A DNA stretch of 64,000 nt from Luzula sylvatica (lineage: Eukaryota; Streptophyta; Magnoliopsida; Poales; Juncaceae), in contig OX326961.1 of the NCBI GenBank assembly GCA_946800325.1, positions 16,986,215 through 17,050,214 on the forward strand, given 5' to 3'. Every line of letters begins with the position of its first letter. Position 1 is the first letter of the stretch. The notes under the pieces were generated by a model. It saw only the letters and a list, made by a program, of their open reading frames with translations. It searched no databases and had not been told where the DNA came from. A program made the translations under genes and the position numbers. Shown here in pieces: positions 33,341 through 45,822 of the stretch.

Positions 33341-33367
33341 CTGTTAGAGCGTCGTTTGACTCAAACC

Positions 33368-34088
33368 TAGGGATGTCAATGGGTTGGGTAATACCCGTGC
33401 CCGACGGGTACCCGACCCGGACGGGTCGGCTAATACCCGATTAAGCCTACCCGCGGATCGGGTATTATCCGATTAAAAAATACCCGACTCGGGTACGGGT
33501 AGGGTATGGGTGAGCTCGTACCCGACCCGTGGGTATACCGGACCCGAATCCGGTTCTTAATAACCATCGTCATATATATTAATATTTTCATATTTATTAT
33601 TTTTTTTATTGGTTTTAATCTGTGTTTTCTACTGATTATTTATTATACAACCTATTTTTTTTATTTGTTTAGTAAATAAACTAAAATAAATAATTTTCCA
33701 GATTTATGTCTATTTATTTTTGTTTTTACTACTAATTTACATTTCTACCGATTTTTGTTTTATTATACAATTTCTTTTATTTCACGGTTCATAATTTTTG
33801 TTTAAAAATATTTTGCTGTTTATTTTGTGATATTATTATGTTATATGAATCTATGTTGTTATTTTAATTTGAAAAAAATATTTTTCGTAAGTATATTTTA
33901 ATGTTTCTGTATATGTTTAGGTGTGGGTAAAATTTTCCATGGATAATCCGAAAACCCGCGGGTACTAAACGGGGCGGGTAAAATTACCCGTTTAGTTGAC
34001 GGGTCGGGTACGGGTATTACCCGATTAAGATGGGTTAGGATATGGGTAAACCTATACCCGATCCGAATCCGACCCATTGACATCCCTA
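33368..34088. mobile_element. hAT-like MITE, 721 bp
   Basis: Perfect TIR TAGGGATGTCAATGGGT with GC-rich subterminal CCCGACCCG/CGGGTA repeats and an AT-rich middle. Both flanks start CTCAAA (CTCAAACC against CTCAAAGA), an 8-bp duplication with two changes. YARNG-type ends and 8-bp duplication are hAT features. Confidence 0.85.
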
Positions 34089-34701
34089 CTCAAAGAAAAA
34101 TTTTGTTACTAAAAATGTAGTTAGGGTTAAGTGGGTTTGTCGGCCACAAAGAAATATGTAGTTTAATTAAGATTAATAATTCTTAAATTTCGAATATATA
34201 CTTGAAATTCACAAAATATGTTGTTTACGATATCCTAAAGGTCTGGTGAAATTTTGGTGTAATTTGGAATTCCTGATAAAAAGTTATGGTGAATTTACGA
34301 AAGAGTTCATGACATATTTGTGAAAATATCCAGTTAAGGTTTCGAATGAATATTAGTTCTAGACTGTTTTGTAAATTCGATTACTAACTATTTAGATCTC
34401 CAAATGATTTGTGTTTGGTCTAGAATTGAAGTATGGGATTATTACTATTCAGTGATGAAATTGGTTTGGTTTAAACAAGTAATTTATGATTCACACTTAT
34501 AATGTTAGACAAACACAATAATTCACACAGTTTTGCAAATAAATTCTTCATCCATAATATGAACTTCAATATTCAGAAATCAATATAAAATAGAAAACTC
34601 AACCAAATGAGATGGTTAAAAAATGTATTGAAAGTAGATTATTTGCACTTGAATATAGAAAAACTGAATTGATCTAGGTGAATCCACAAATTAAATAAAA
34701 A
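34089..34701. other. AT-rich spacer
   Basis: No gene or repeat recognised. Confidence 0.45.
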
Positions 34702-36090
34702 CTAGGAGAATACTCGCGCTACACGGCGAGAATGTAAATTGTGTTTTTCATTATAATACAAATGACACATTTGTATGATAATATTAATAATATCATCTTA
34801 AAATAAAATTATTTGAATTAATTAATTTACATTATGATAACAATAAATCTCATTTTTTAATCAAATAATAATACTTATATTAGTGTCAATATATAATAAT
34901 ATACAAGAATAAGATATAATACAATTTTACGAAAAAAACATAACAACGAATATTATATCGTTGTTCACAATATTTCATATAATATCAAATATTAAAATAA
35001 TGAATCATACTGCATATGTAGTAACACATTATTAATTATATAGTAGTAATAATTTTTATAGATTCAAAATGCAATGGAAAATATAAAATAATATAAAATT
35101 TATTAGTTGAAGTAATTTAATAAACAATATCAAAATTTAATTTATAATAAGCACAAATACAAATTATTTTATATCATATGATTTTTTATTTATTTTACAT
35201 TACGTAAAATAATAATACAATTCTATAGGTGTTTATAAGTTCAAAAAGTTATTTAGATGGATAAACTATTTTTTAATTCTATTATGTTTTGAGAAAAAAT
35301 TGTTTGCTTAAAAACACAAATATAATCTACTCGGTATTATATGAGATTCTTATAGTTATAATTTTTAAAAAATAAATAATAATGCTTAAAAATTCTATTA
35401 TGCAAATTAAATTCTCAAAAATATATTATGTAAATGTGTATTTTTTTTTCATTGTATTTTCTTACATAATATCTTTACTAATTGAAATGATGAAAAACGA
35501 TATGTATGAACTATGCTAATATGAATGTCAAAATAAAAAGAAAATTAAAATGAATATATTTGATGGGTTTATAAAATTAAATTTCTAAAAATAATACTAA
35601 TATATGTTGTATGTTTTATAATATTACATAATAAATTATTAGTATTTGATATATAAACTTTTCATATTCCATTACATTCACATTTGATTATGTAATCTTA
35701 TGTGAAATGTTAAACAATTGATTAGACTTGGTATAATGTGATTATAACCAATAATAATAGGCCACATCATTAATGTAGGATGATGTGGATTTCTAAGAAT
35801 GGTTAAAACATGGTGTAAAATAATGACCCATAAATGAATATACAAAATATAATCTTCAAAAAATCTAACAAAAAAATTAATGATTGAGATTAAACCATAC
35901 CAATACATCTAATGGTTCAAATTAATACTTAAAAATATTAATACAAAATGCATGTCTTAAATGATCAAATATAATATTAATGTATGTGATAAATCCACAT
36001 CACATAATCTAATGATCAATAATCATGATAAACATGATGATATGGTTTCATGAGGAGGCTGAAAGATATGTGAAAAATAAGGGGGTGGGT
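34702..36090 (-). mobile_element. non-autonomous Helitron, copy with intact 3' end
   Basis: Read on the minus strand it ends CTCGCCGTGTAGCGCGAG-TATTCTCCTAG followed by host T. That is a short GC hairpin, about 10 bases of spacer, then CTAG, the Helitron 3' signature. The interior is over 75% AT and non-coding. The 5' end is approximate; the sibling copies stop near TATCCACAT on the minus strand. No Rep-helicase gene. Confidence 0.8.
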
Positions 36091-38214
36091 AAATAGACAA
36101 GAAAACTGCTCTTGAAATTCGAATCTCGAGAAATTAGATCAAAAACTATTTTCACGAGTATTTTTCTTCAACTTTGGAATATCATTTCTCCAAAAATTGA
36201 AGATGAAATGAAATGAGAAAAATTTCAACTAAAAGTATGTTGTAAATACTATATGAAAACAATTTTTGTTTGAATTAAAAGAATCTACAAAGGCGCACAA
36301 AAATTACAACAAAGTGATAAGATAAAATCACAAAATTACACATTATGTCACAAGGGTATTTTGGGAACTTATATCAATTAAACTATTAATAAAATTAGGA
36401 TTCCGTTTAAATTGAATTCAAGAAGGGATTTATATCTTCAAGAACATGTACTCAACATACTTTTAACAGATCTAACTTAATTAATATTTAATTACAAAAT
36501 GGCTTCTGAAATGACAAAAATTAGGTTTCAGCACAAGAAAAATTCAAAATCAAATCAAATCAAATCCAGAAAAATAGCAAAAAAGTTTCGAATCAAATCA
36601 AAGAGTTATAACATACAATTGCATACAAAAATCACAACCTAACCTTACTGTCGGAGAAAACAACAAAAAATATCACCTAATTATGAATTGAGAGGCTTGG
36701 AAAGCTCAAGTAGGCAGATCTTGCTTGAAGAAAAGTTTGAGCAGGTCTGAGGTAGCTCAATTGGCCTTGTCGTCACATCAATTTGCTGAAAATGACCGAA
36801 TTGCCTTTGATGTGATACCAACGACTGATTTGACCAGGAGGTTCGAGCACTTCTCTAGCTTCTTTCACTCTTATAGACTACACAGTAAGCCAGAAATTCT
36901 ATATATGAACTCTCTTTTGACCGGTGACAATTGATCTCTCTCCGAAATGGTAAGTCGAGATGGGAAATCGAGTTTCTTCTATCTCAGGTCAAACCAAGTA
37001 TGAAGAAGTGTTCTTTAGGCTTGATGAAGGATATTGATGCTTAAGAATGGAATGAAGCTCTCTCACATCGTGTGTGCAACTTGTGAACTCAAATCGTGGC
37101 CTTTACAGCCAAAATTCGTACTTCGTGGACCAAATTCACCCAAACCAAAGCCACGAACACACTCCCCACGTTCCCACGATCAATTTGAGTACCCGATAAT
37201 GGGATTTGGTGCACTCGAGAGGTCGGGGCATCCTCTCCAGTGAAATAACTGACGGGTTTTTCATTGCGTTGATTTACTTCATTTTTGTATACGGCTTAGC
37301 CAATGAACACGTCCACTGATGAGGAAGAGAGAAAGTAAGTTGGTCGTTGGTTGAGTAACGGACTGAAAGCGTGGGGTCTTTGAGATTCTCTGTGGCTCTG
37401 TCTTTGTGGCCCTTCGTGGAATGAATCGGTTCACAGAGAGGAGATGGGTTGCCTGATGAGATCACGTGACTTTTAATGAATCACGAAATCTCCTGCACAG
37501 TATTGGGTCATGGGTCATCTGTTCTTTCTTCTGTGGCAGATCATGTGTGATCTTTCGTGCAAATGTCCATTTCTGAGTTGATTTGGGCTTTTAAATTGGG
37601 CTGCAGAGTTTATGGGCCACAAAAGATTTGTGAAACAGTGTTTTAAATGAGTATTTAACGGGTCAAATATGGATCTTCTGTGGGCTGTTATGTGTAGGAT
37701 TTCGTGTAACGAGTCACTTGGTCGTGAGACCCACTTTCTCTCATCCTTTATCCAAATTATTAACATGAATATACCATTTGATTAGGAGAATGAGAGGAGT
37801 CAAGATCTTGTCTTGGTTTTGCTCGATTCGAAGTAAAAAATTTGGGTCTTGTGTGGGGCCCACATGTGGGTCCCACTTTCCCTCTCTTCACTTCTCTCAT
37901 CTCCTCTGAATATTATGGTGTTATATATATCAAATTCATCATAAAAGAAAGAGGAATGCATCCGTCATCTCCAAATTTCCAAATTTTCATTTTTAACCCT
38001 AAAATAACACAAATTCAAGTAGTTAAACAATTTCCAATGATATTTAAAATTATGAACAATTCATGTTAACTAAGTGATTTATTGTGCTAAAATTTTCTTT
38101 TTAATCCTTTAAAATATGCTTAAAATAGCCCGTATGAAACACTTTTCAAGAGGGTATTCATGTCATATCACAAAATTGTTTTAAGCAATCGATAATGAAG
38201 TGTACACTACAACA
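36091..38214. other. unassigned low-copy-looking sequence
   Basis: About 36640-37800 has a balanced base composition unlike the AT-rich flanks, and several short frames, none of a family I recognise. GGCAGATCTTGC, GATTTCGTGTAAC and ATCATGTGTGATC phrases recur loosely. It could be an undetected gene, a gypsy-type LTR fragment or unique spacer. Confidence 0.3.
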
Positions 38215-38410
38215 CATCTGATTTTTAGGGTCGGGCCGCCCCTAAAATGTGCTCTTTATTGGGTCGGGCCGCCCCAATAACGCTTTTGGGTCGGTCAGAA
38301 CAGGGTCAGTCCGCCCCTATAGTTCAAAATGTTGGGTCAGCCCGCCCCAATAATTATTGGGTCTGCCACGACCGCCCCTGTAACGCTGTTGGGTCGTCCT
38401 TTTTTTGGGA
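38215..38410. mobile_element. CACTA transposon terminus with subterminal repeats
   Basis: Begins CACTACAACACATCTGATTT, followed by GGGTCGGGCCGCCCC repeated in both orientations, typical of CACTA subterminal arrays. The preceding bases are GTA. The same terminus and subterminal motif occur inverted at 55530. It is cut off after about 200 bp, where a Tourist MITE sits. Confidence 0.8.
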
Positions 38411-38419
38411 TAGATATAA

Positions 38420-38809
38420 GGGGTTGTTTGGTTCGTACTTTGGAAATATGATGTATCAGCATATTCCATCATGGATTTCTTTCCCGTGTTCGGCTTGCAC
38501 ACTAGATAATAAAATAATAGAATACTCAATTCCCTAAAGAATAATTGGTGGAAATATGATTACCACCGAAATTGATTTCTTTTCTCCATTCCCATGTGGA
38601 AGGAATACATTTTATTTTGTTTTTTTAAATTAAATTGCCAAACCTTCTATAAATAAACTAACTTTTACATTTTTAAAGTATCATAGAATAAATAAGTGTA
38701 TCAACCAAACATGATAATAAAATATTCCATGGAATTATATAAACTGGCATGCGATTTCTTGACATATTTTAGGCCAATGCATTTTCCAGAACACGAATCA
38801 AACGACCCC
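38420..38809. mobile_element. Tourist (PIF/Harbinger) MITE, 390 bp
   Basis: TIR GGGGTTGTTTGGTTCG at the left and CGAATCAAACGACCCC at the right, flanked by the 3-bp duplication TAA. These are diagnostic Tourist features. Confidence 0.92.
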
Positions 38810-38946
38810 TAAGTCATTTTTGTTCGAATCATTAATTATGTAAGTATTATATCCGTATAATTATTTATACGTCTCTACTGTTCTCTCTTTGAATTATTTT
38901 AATATGCCATATATTCTAATCGGTTTTTTGGGGTCGTATAGTTTAG

Positions 38947-39237
38947 GGAAGATGTACTTGGCTCCGAAATTCATTCCAAGTTCCTTAATGAGGTGGAAAA
39001 AAAGATTAAATAGATTGATTAACTCTCTCTAATTGACTCAATTAATTGTCAATTGACACATTCATTGACACGTCAATAAATTATTTTAGTACATATTAAT
39101 TGATGTGTCAATCCAATTAATCATACAATTAAATTACTCATCAAATCAATTAACAATACTAATCTATCCACTTAACTATCATTTGTCACCTCATCAATGT
39201 TCCTTCTTTGTGTTACGAGGTTGAATATATAACCCGT
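38947..39237. mobile_element. Mutator-like MITE, 291 bp (family shared with 62389)
   Basis: The left end (GGAAGATGTACTTGGCTCCG) and right end (inverted GGGTTATATATTCAACCTCG) match the ends of 62389-62670 in opposite orientation. The flanking 9-mer is ATAGTTTAG/TTAGTTTAG (8 of 9). Confidence 0.8.
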
Positions 39238-39651
39238 TTAGTTTAGATCTGACGATAGGTCAGATGTTTATGCTCGATATAAGCATAAAAAATTTATCAG
39301 ATATATCTAGTGATTTGGTGAACAATTTAAAAGTGATTTGGTGTATTTTATCAGTGATTTGGTGTATTTTATCAGTATAACAATGTAAAATTTAATATTT
39401 GACTATCCAAAAATATCGTCGAGTATAATTTCGATATCAGTCTTTCATTTTTGCTCCCTCCAAAAAATTATGTCAAGATCCGCCACTGTGACAGGTTCAC
39501 ATAAGATCTAAAAATAAAAAATCATTTAGAATAACATTATTTTAAAGAAAATTCATAAACTTGGCTCACAAAAAATAAAAAATATGCTAAAGAAAAATTC
39601 CGGTTCTTTCAAATCTTATTTCTTTTTCTCTTTGCTTCACGCCAATACAAC

Positions 39652-39886
39652 TAGGGGTGTCAATGGTGTGGATATTGCCCGAACCGACCCGAACCGTATC
39701 CGAAAAAATATCCGGATCCAAAAAAAAAAACCGGATCCATTCGGATCTGGGTCAAAACCATATCCATATTTTCGGATCCGGATTCGGATCTGGTACGTTA
39801 TTTTCAGTCGGATCCGGATCCGAATAAATTTTGAAAATACCATGCAAAAAAAATTAATTGGATTCTTGTTTTTATTGACACCCCTA
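39652..39886. mobile_element. hAT MITE, 235 bp, perfect 8-bp duplication
   Basis: Ends TAGGGGTGTCAAT and ATTGACACCCCTA. The 8-bp duplication AATACAAC is exact on both sides. The interior repeats GGATCCGGATCCGAA. It is probably related to 33368-34088 by its end sequence. Confidence 0.93.
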
Positions 39887-40738
39887 AATACAACACTAAG
39901 TAAGCTTGGTTCATGAGTCAATGTTTTATATAATTCGATTTCCATTTACAACCAATCGTAATAATCTTTGTTAGGAATTCTCATATCCATGTATCATACA
40001 AGGTAGTAGAACATGCATGACTCTCAAATATCATGATCTCGTTTCGACATATTAATGCGTACGAAAAAAAATATTTAGGACTTTATCTCATCGAATTCAC
40101 GATATACCGAATGGTTGAAAGTTGAAACAATAATCTTATGCCTCGTTTCTTCATATTTTCGGTTGAATTGTTCTTCTTGACCACTAGGACCTTACTTGGA
40201 AGCCTCTACACTTGATCCACACAAATTCGTCTTCTCGAAAATTCAACAAACGTCCTAACTCGATTGTTGAACCTTTGAGCATTTTATCTCTTCACAAAAT
40301 ACCCAAAATGAGAAACTCGTTATATTTTTATTTATTTTCTTTTTCCTTGAAAAAATTTCATAAATAAAAAAAATACTTTTTTCTTTCACAAGAAAACAGA
40401 AGTTATCGCCAGATTTTCATGCAAATAAAGTTAATTATTTCAATATTATCGTCGGATTGTCATTTGTTTAGCTGACTAATTGTTTATATATTTTTGATAA
40501 ATTAATTTAAGAAACATATAATAAAGAAATTATTTAATGATTATATTTTAAATATATCATGTCATTATAAATAGGTATTTCGAACAATTTAGTAAAAATG
40601 TGAAGGACCGCTCTAAATTCAGAAAAAATAACTCTAAAAATAGCGCTAACATGTAGAATATCTAATGTCTAAAATAGTTATTTGTGATTTTTGTACCGAA
40701 ACAAGGATGATCCGTAGTTTCAATATAACTAGGAGAAT
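39887..40738. other. AT-rich spacer
   Basis: No gene or element was recognised. Confidence 0.45.
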
Positions 40739-42690
40739 ACTCGCGCTATGCGGCGAGGGTGTTAATTATGTTTTTCATTATAATATAAAGTATTTATAAA
40801 TATGATGATATTGATAATATCATTTCATAATATAATTATTTGAACTAATTTGTCTATGATTATGTATAAGTTTTTCAATTATTTTACATTATGATGACAA
40901 AAAATTTCATTTTTTTAATCAAGTAATAACGCTTATATTAATATGAACGTATAATAATAATATATGAGGTATAACATGATTTTACAAAAAAACATAACAA
41001 CAAATATTATATCATTGTTGTTCACAATATTCCATACAATATCAAATGTAAAAAATAATAAATCATACACCATACACCATACGTAGTAACATATAATTAA
41101 TTATCAGGTACTAATAATTTGTTATTGTTTCAAAATGCAATGGAAATTATAAATTATAGATAATAAATTACACAACATTCGTAGTAACATATAATTAATT
41201 ATCAAGTACTAATAATTTATTATTGATTCAAAATGCAATGAAAATTATAAATAATATCAAACTTAATTGTGAAAGTAATTTAATAAATAATATAAAAAAT
41301 GAATTTAGCATAACATAAATACAAATTATTTTAAGTCATATGAGTTTTGTTAATTTTATATTTTTAAAAATAAACATTACTATTTGTAAGTGTTAATAAA
41401 TTTAAGAAATTTTTTCAATGGATAAACTTCTTTTATTTCTATTATTTTTTAAAGAAAATAATATTAAATTTGTTTGCTTAAAAACACAAATATAATCAAC
41501 TTAGTTTTGTATGATATTAGTATAGTTGTAATTTCTAAAAATAAATATTAATATTTAAAATTACATGTAAATAAAATAATTAAAATTATTATTTGTAAGA
41601 ATGCATTTTTGCATTGTATTTTTTACATAATATTTTACAAATTTAAATTATGGAAAACGGTATGTATGAATTATGCTAATATGGATGTCAAAATAAAGAA
41701 AAAATTAAAATGAATATATTTGATGAATTTTTAAAATTAAAATTCTAAAAATAATACTACTATATGTTGTATGTTTATAATATTATATATTAAGTTATTA
41801 GTATTTCATATGTTAACTTTTCGTCTTCCATTGTATTCACATTTGATCATGTAAACTCATCAATGTTCTAAAAATTGGTCTAGGCGGCGCCTAGGCGCTA
41901 GGCGTTCCTGTCTAGGCGGAATTCCGCCTAGGCCCGCCTAAATAGCGCCTAGGCTCGAATAATTCCGCCTAGGTCTGCCCAGGCCAATTTTTTTTTAATT
42001 TTTTTATAATTTTTTTTTTACTGAGACCCACAACTCATTTCCTTTCTTATTTCTATTTTTAGTAATTTTATTTTGTGATTTATTTGAATTTGTATTAATG
42101 GTATTTTGTAGATTTCATGTTACAATTTGTTTGGACGTTGTTTTAAATAAATTAATATGTAGATTTCATGTTATGATTTGTTTGGACGTTATTTTAAATA
42201 AATCAATATACATTATTTTTAGTATAAAAAATTATAGCACAAATTATAATATATAAAAATTAAAAAAATGACAAAAACTATGTAAAATTACAAATCCGTC
42301 TAGATCCGATTAATCCCCGATTAATCCTTCTAGGCGTTAGACGGTGCCCGTCCGCCCGACTAGCGCCTAGCGATTTCTGTAACATTGAAACTCATGTTAA
42401 ATGATAAACAAATGAATAAACTAAGTATAACATGAACCTAACCAATAAAAGTTGTCCACATCATTAATATATGATGATGTGGCTTTCTAAAAATTCTTAA
42501 AACATAGTGTAAAATAATGAACACTTAAATATCTATAAAGAAAAAATGTTTATAAAAAATCAATGATAAATCAATGGTCCAAATTTTGTCTCACATTATA
42601 ATCAATGGTTAAATGGAAAAATGATGATGTTAAAAATAAAGTGATGATGTGACACAAGAAAATTGTACAAGGTTGGATCCAAAATAAATA
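40739..42690 (-). mobile_element. non-autonomous Helitron, second copy, carrying a hAT insertion
   Basis: Minus-strand 3' end CTCGCCGCATAGCGCGAG-TATTCTCCTAG next to host T, as at 34702. The interior aligns with that copy (ATTCACATTTGATCATGTAA, CCACATCATTAATATATGATG). It is longer because of the element at 41861-42387. The 5' limit is approximate. Confidence 0.8.
41861..42387. mobile_element. hAT-like element, 527 bp, nested in the Helitron
   Basis: Ends CAATGTTCTAAAAAT and (inverted) CAATGTTACAGAAAT, with a perfect 8-bp duplication AAACTCAT (41853-41860, 42388-42395). Subterminal GCCTAGGCGC palindromes repeat at both ends. Confidence 0.93.
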
Positions 42691-43034
42691 TGTGAATAAA
42701 TTCAATGCCATAAATACTCATCACTTGTTTGTGTCAATATCAACTTAAATCAATCAATTCTAAATTCTAATTAAACTTGAAATGTTAAATTGTACAATAA
42801 ACTTGATATGGCAAATCAACAATTTATTTAAAAAATATATTTTAATAAGGAGCACGTAATAAACTAATAATTTAATTTTAACAACTTAAAAATTAAATTG
42901 TACATGCTTATATAAAATATAAAATATAAAATAATTAAATGTTTGAAAACAATAAATAAAAGAAGAAAAGTTCCTTTGCCGTTTAATTTGACAGGATAAC
43001 AAACGGATCCGTTAGCTTTCTTTCCTGTCCAAGC

Positions 43035-43074
43035 AAACCCTAATTAACGTCCCTCCAAAAAACCCTAACCCTAA
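43035..43074 (+). promoter_or_regulatory. telo-box motifs upstream of the oxygenase gene
   Basis: AAACCCTAA at 43035-43043 and AAACCCTAACCCTAA at 43060-43074 lie about 90-130 bp before the start codon. Telo-boxes are common in promoters or leaders of plant genes active in dividing cells (established); their role here is inferred. Confidence 0.6.
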
Positions 43075-43162
43075 TTGTATTCCCCCTCATTTCTTACCTT
43101 CCTTCTTCTTCCCCAATGCAATCATCACCCTGAGCCTCCATTTTCACCCACTCTCCTTCACC

Positions 43163-45822
43163 ATGTCACTCGAAGCCGGCGTTCAGAGACGAGACGACCA
43201 TCCACCGATGTCAGCTCCGGCGCCGTCTGCACCTACAGGGACCGGAAACGGTACGACGACTTCTTCAAGGTCCGGCGACAGAAGGTTGAGGCTCAACCCT
43301 AATACGGAACACAGGCCTGAAAGTTATGACGATCTGACTGGTCCTGAAGGTCTGGAGATCGAACCTGCTGTGTTCAGTTCATTAGAGAGACACCTCCCTC
43401 CTGCCATGTTTGATCTAACTCGCGATGTTAAGTTCAATTACATGAGGGAGGTCCTCTCTAGATATCTTCCTGAGGGCGAGAAATCTAGGGTTTGTGCATT
43501 TCTCTGTTTTTCTTTTTCATTCTGCATTTATTTCACTGTTACAGTCCTACTTGCCGCGAAAGACTGGATTATCCAGAGAGAATCTAATTTCTCTCCTTTC
43601 GCGCCTTTTTTTTACTTCTGAATTTATGAAACCCAGTACATACCATAAAAGAAATTACGAAACATAAATCTTTCAATTTCCAGTACCAATTTCATATTTG
43701 ATAAATCCTTTCAATTTCCATAATTCTGTTTCTTTTGCTAGGTTCACAAGCACAAAGAGTACAGACAAAAGTTAATATCCAAATATCAGGTTTGCCCTCT
43801 CCCATTAAACCCTAAATTTCTCTTATTTATCGCTAAAACCATAAATTTTATTTATACCCTTGCAGCCTCTGCACAGAGAGCTATACAGCATGGACTCCAC
43901 AGCTTTTTTCTTACCGTCTTTTCTGATCGCCGTGTCTGAAAACAATGAAGAAAGTTTTCGAAAGATCTTGTCAGAGCCTTCTCCTGGCGTCTATACCTTC
44001 CCCATGCTTCAGCCTCGTTTCTGCGACATGCTTTCTGACGAGGTAATTAAAAATTAGTAAATAATAATTATTATAAATAATAATGATTAATTTTATTTGT
44101 TGATTTGGGGTAGGTTCAACACTTTGAGAAATGGGTGAACGAGAATAATTTCAAGATAATGAAGCCGAATACGATGAATAAGTACGGAGCCGTACTTGAC
44201 GATTTCGGCATGGAGACTATGCTTGCGAAATTAATGGAGGATTTTATTTGCCCCATTTCTAAAGGTAAAGTTTAGTTCAAAACTCATATTTATTTATTTT
44301 TATTAATTTTTGGTTTTATGTAAAATTGCAGTGCTTTATCAAGATGTTGGTGGAAACTCGTTGGATTCGCACCATGGATTCGTGGTCGAGTATGGAAAAG
44401 ATAAAGATCGTGATCTCGGTCAGTGACTGTGCATTTAATATTTTAATATAATTTCCTTTTTTGGGAATTTTAGACTTTGCATTCTAAATCGTTGCAATTG
44501 TTTTGAATTGTAGGGTTCCATGTGGACGATTCAGAAGTAACGTTAAATGTATGTCTCGGTAAGCAATTTACAGGTGGCGAATTGTTCTTTCGTGGCGTGC
44601 GTTGCGACAAGCACGTCAATTCCGAGTCCCAACCCGAGGTAAATAAATATGATATTTTTAATATTATAAATATTTGATAAGATTATTAAATGTTAATATG
44701 TTAATGCAGGAAATATTTGATTATGCACATGTGCCGGGTCAAGCGATACTGCACAAAGGGCGTCACAGGCACGGAGCCCGTGCCACCGTCACTGGTCACA
44801 GGATCAATCTCCTTTTATGGTGCCGAAGGTCATATATTAATTAATTAATTATTTACTCAATTATTATTTTTCATTTAATTGATTTATTTAATTATTATTT
44901 TCATACAGTTCTATATTTAGAGACATGAAGAAGTACCAGAAGGATTTCTCGGGGTGGTGCGGGGAATGCCAGCGCGAAAAGAAGGAAAGGCAGCGCCAGT
45001 CTGTCGCTGCTACCAAACTGGTATTTATTTTTTTTACTTTGTTTATTTAATGACACAATTTCATTTGTACCCCTTAAATATTTTACATATCACGTATATG
45101 TCCCTACAAAATCAAAATATCATGTATACCCCTCGTTTTCATATTTGTTTCATAAAAAAAAAATCCCCAAACTACCCTCGATTCATTACCTTGTGTGTAT
45201 GTTATACATTTTGGAAGCATGTATGTGATATTTTAAGGTTGTGTAGGGGTAAATGTGAAATTTCACCCTCTTTAATTATGCCAAGTTAATTATAGGATTG
45301 TTTGATTGTTCGCCAATCAGGGCTCTCGTAACTGTCTTAATCTTAAAAATCTATTTGAGGAAATTAGGATAGAACTATTTCGAATATTTTTTGGATATGA
45401 TTTATGCTGCAAAGTCATGTATGCCCCTACAAAATGGTATCATAAATACCCTTGCCAAGTCTCAAGATTGTTACGTATACTTCTCCAAAATAGGAAATAT
45501 ATCTATCATAAATGCCCTCACAATATGTGGAATAATTTCATGAATATCCCGACATAATTAATATATAAAAAAAACAATTATATGTATTTTAGTATTTCTA
45601 TGTATTTAAGTGCATCTTCAAATATTGACCGTTCCGTTATATTTTATCTTCATTATTCTGCAAAATAATTTGAAGGGGTCATGTATGATATTTCTCATGG
45701 TTTACATATACACGATATTTTCACTTTTTCGGGGGTATATGTGATATTTACTGTTTTCAGGGGTATATGTGATATCTTCTGTTTCCAATTTTTCTTTGCA
45801 GAACAAATCCTCCATTAATTAA
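43163..45822 (+). CDS. 2-oxoglutarate/Fe(II)-dependent oxygenase (P4Hc/PKHD type), nine exons
   Basis: Exons 43163-43489, 43742-43789, 43866-44042, 44114-44264, 44332-44418, 44514-44638, 44710-44828, 44909-45020 and 45802-45822 all have GT-AG introns and add up to 389 codons including the stop (388 aa). The iron ligands fit GFHVDD (H266, D268) and HRHGA (H326), with R336 of GHRINL as the 2-oxoglutarate-binding arginine. The C-terminus is Cys/Lys-rich (WCGECQREKKERQRQS). This matches the plant 2OG-Fe(II) oxygenases annotated as PKHD-like hydroxylases, whose substrates are not established. The last exon is tiny (NKSSIN). Without that splice the protein would end in the preceding intron at 45049, so the 3' end is less certain than the rest. 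No signal peptide is visible. Confidence 0.93.
45045..45795. repeat. foldback-like repeats inside the last oxygenase intron
   Basis: Phrases TATCATGTATACCCCT near the start and GGGGTATATGTGATATTTAC near the end are inverted relatives. They repeat several times, which suggests an old MITE or tandem-derived insertion that lengthened this intron to 781 bp. Similar phrases occur around 52240-52700. Confidence 0.5.

Noticed and set aside
43060..43074. Interstitial telomere repeat
   Set aside because: Only two AACCCT units. Position before a start codon fits telo-box promoter motifs better.
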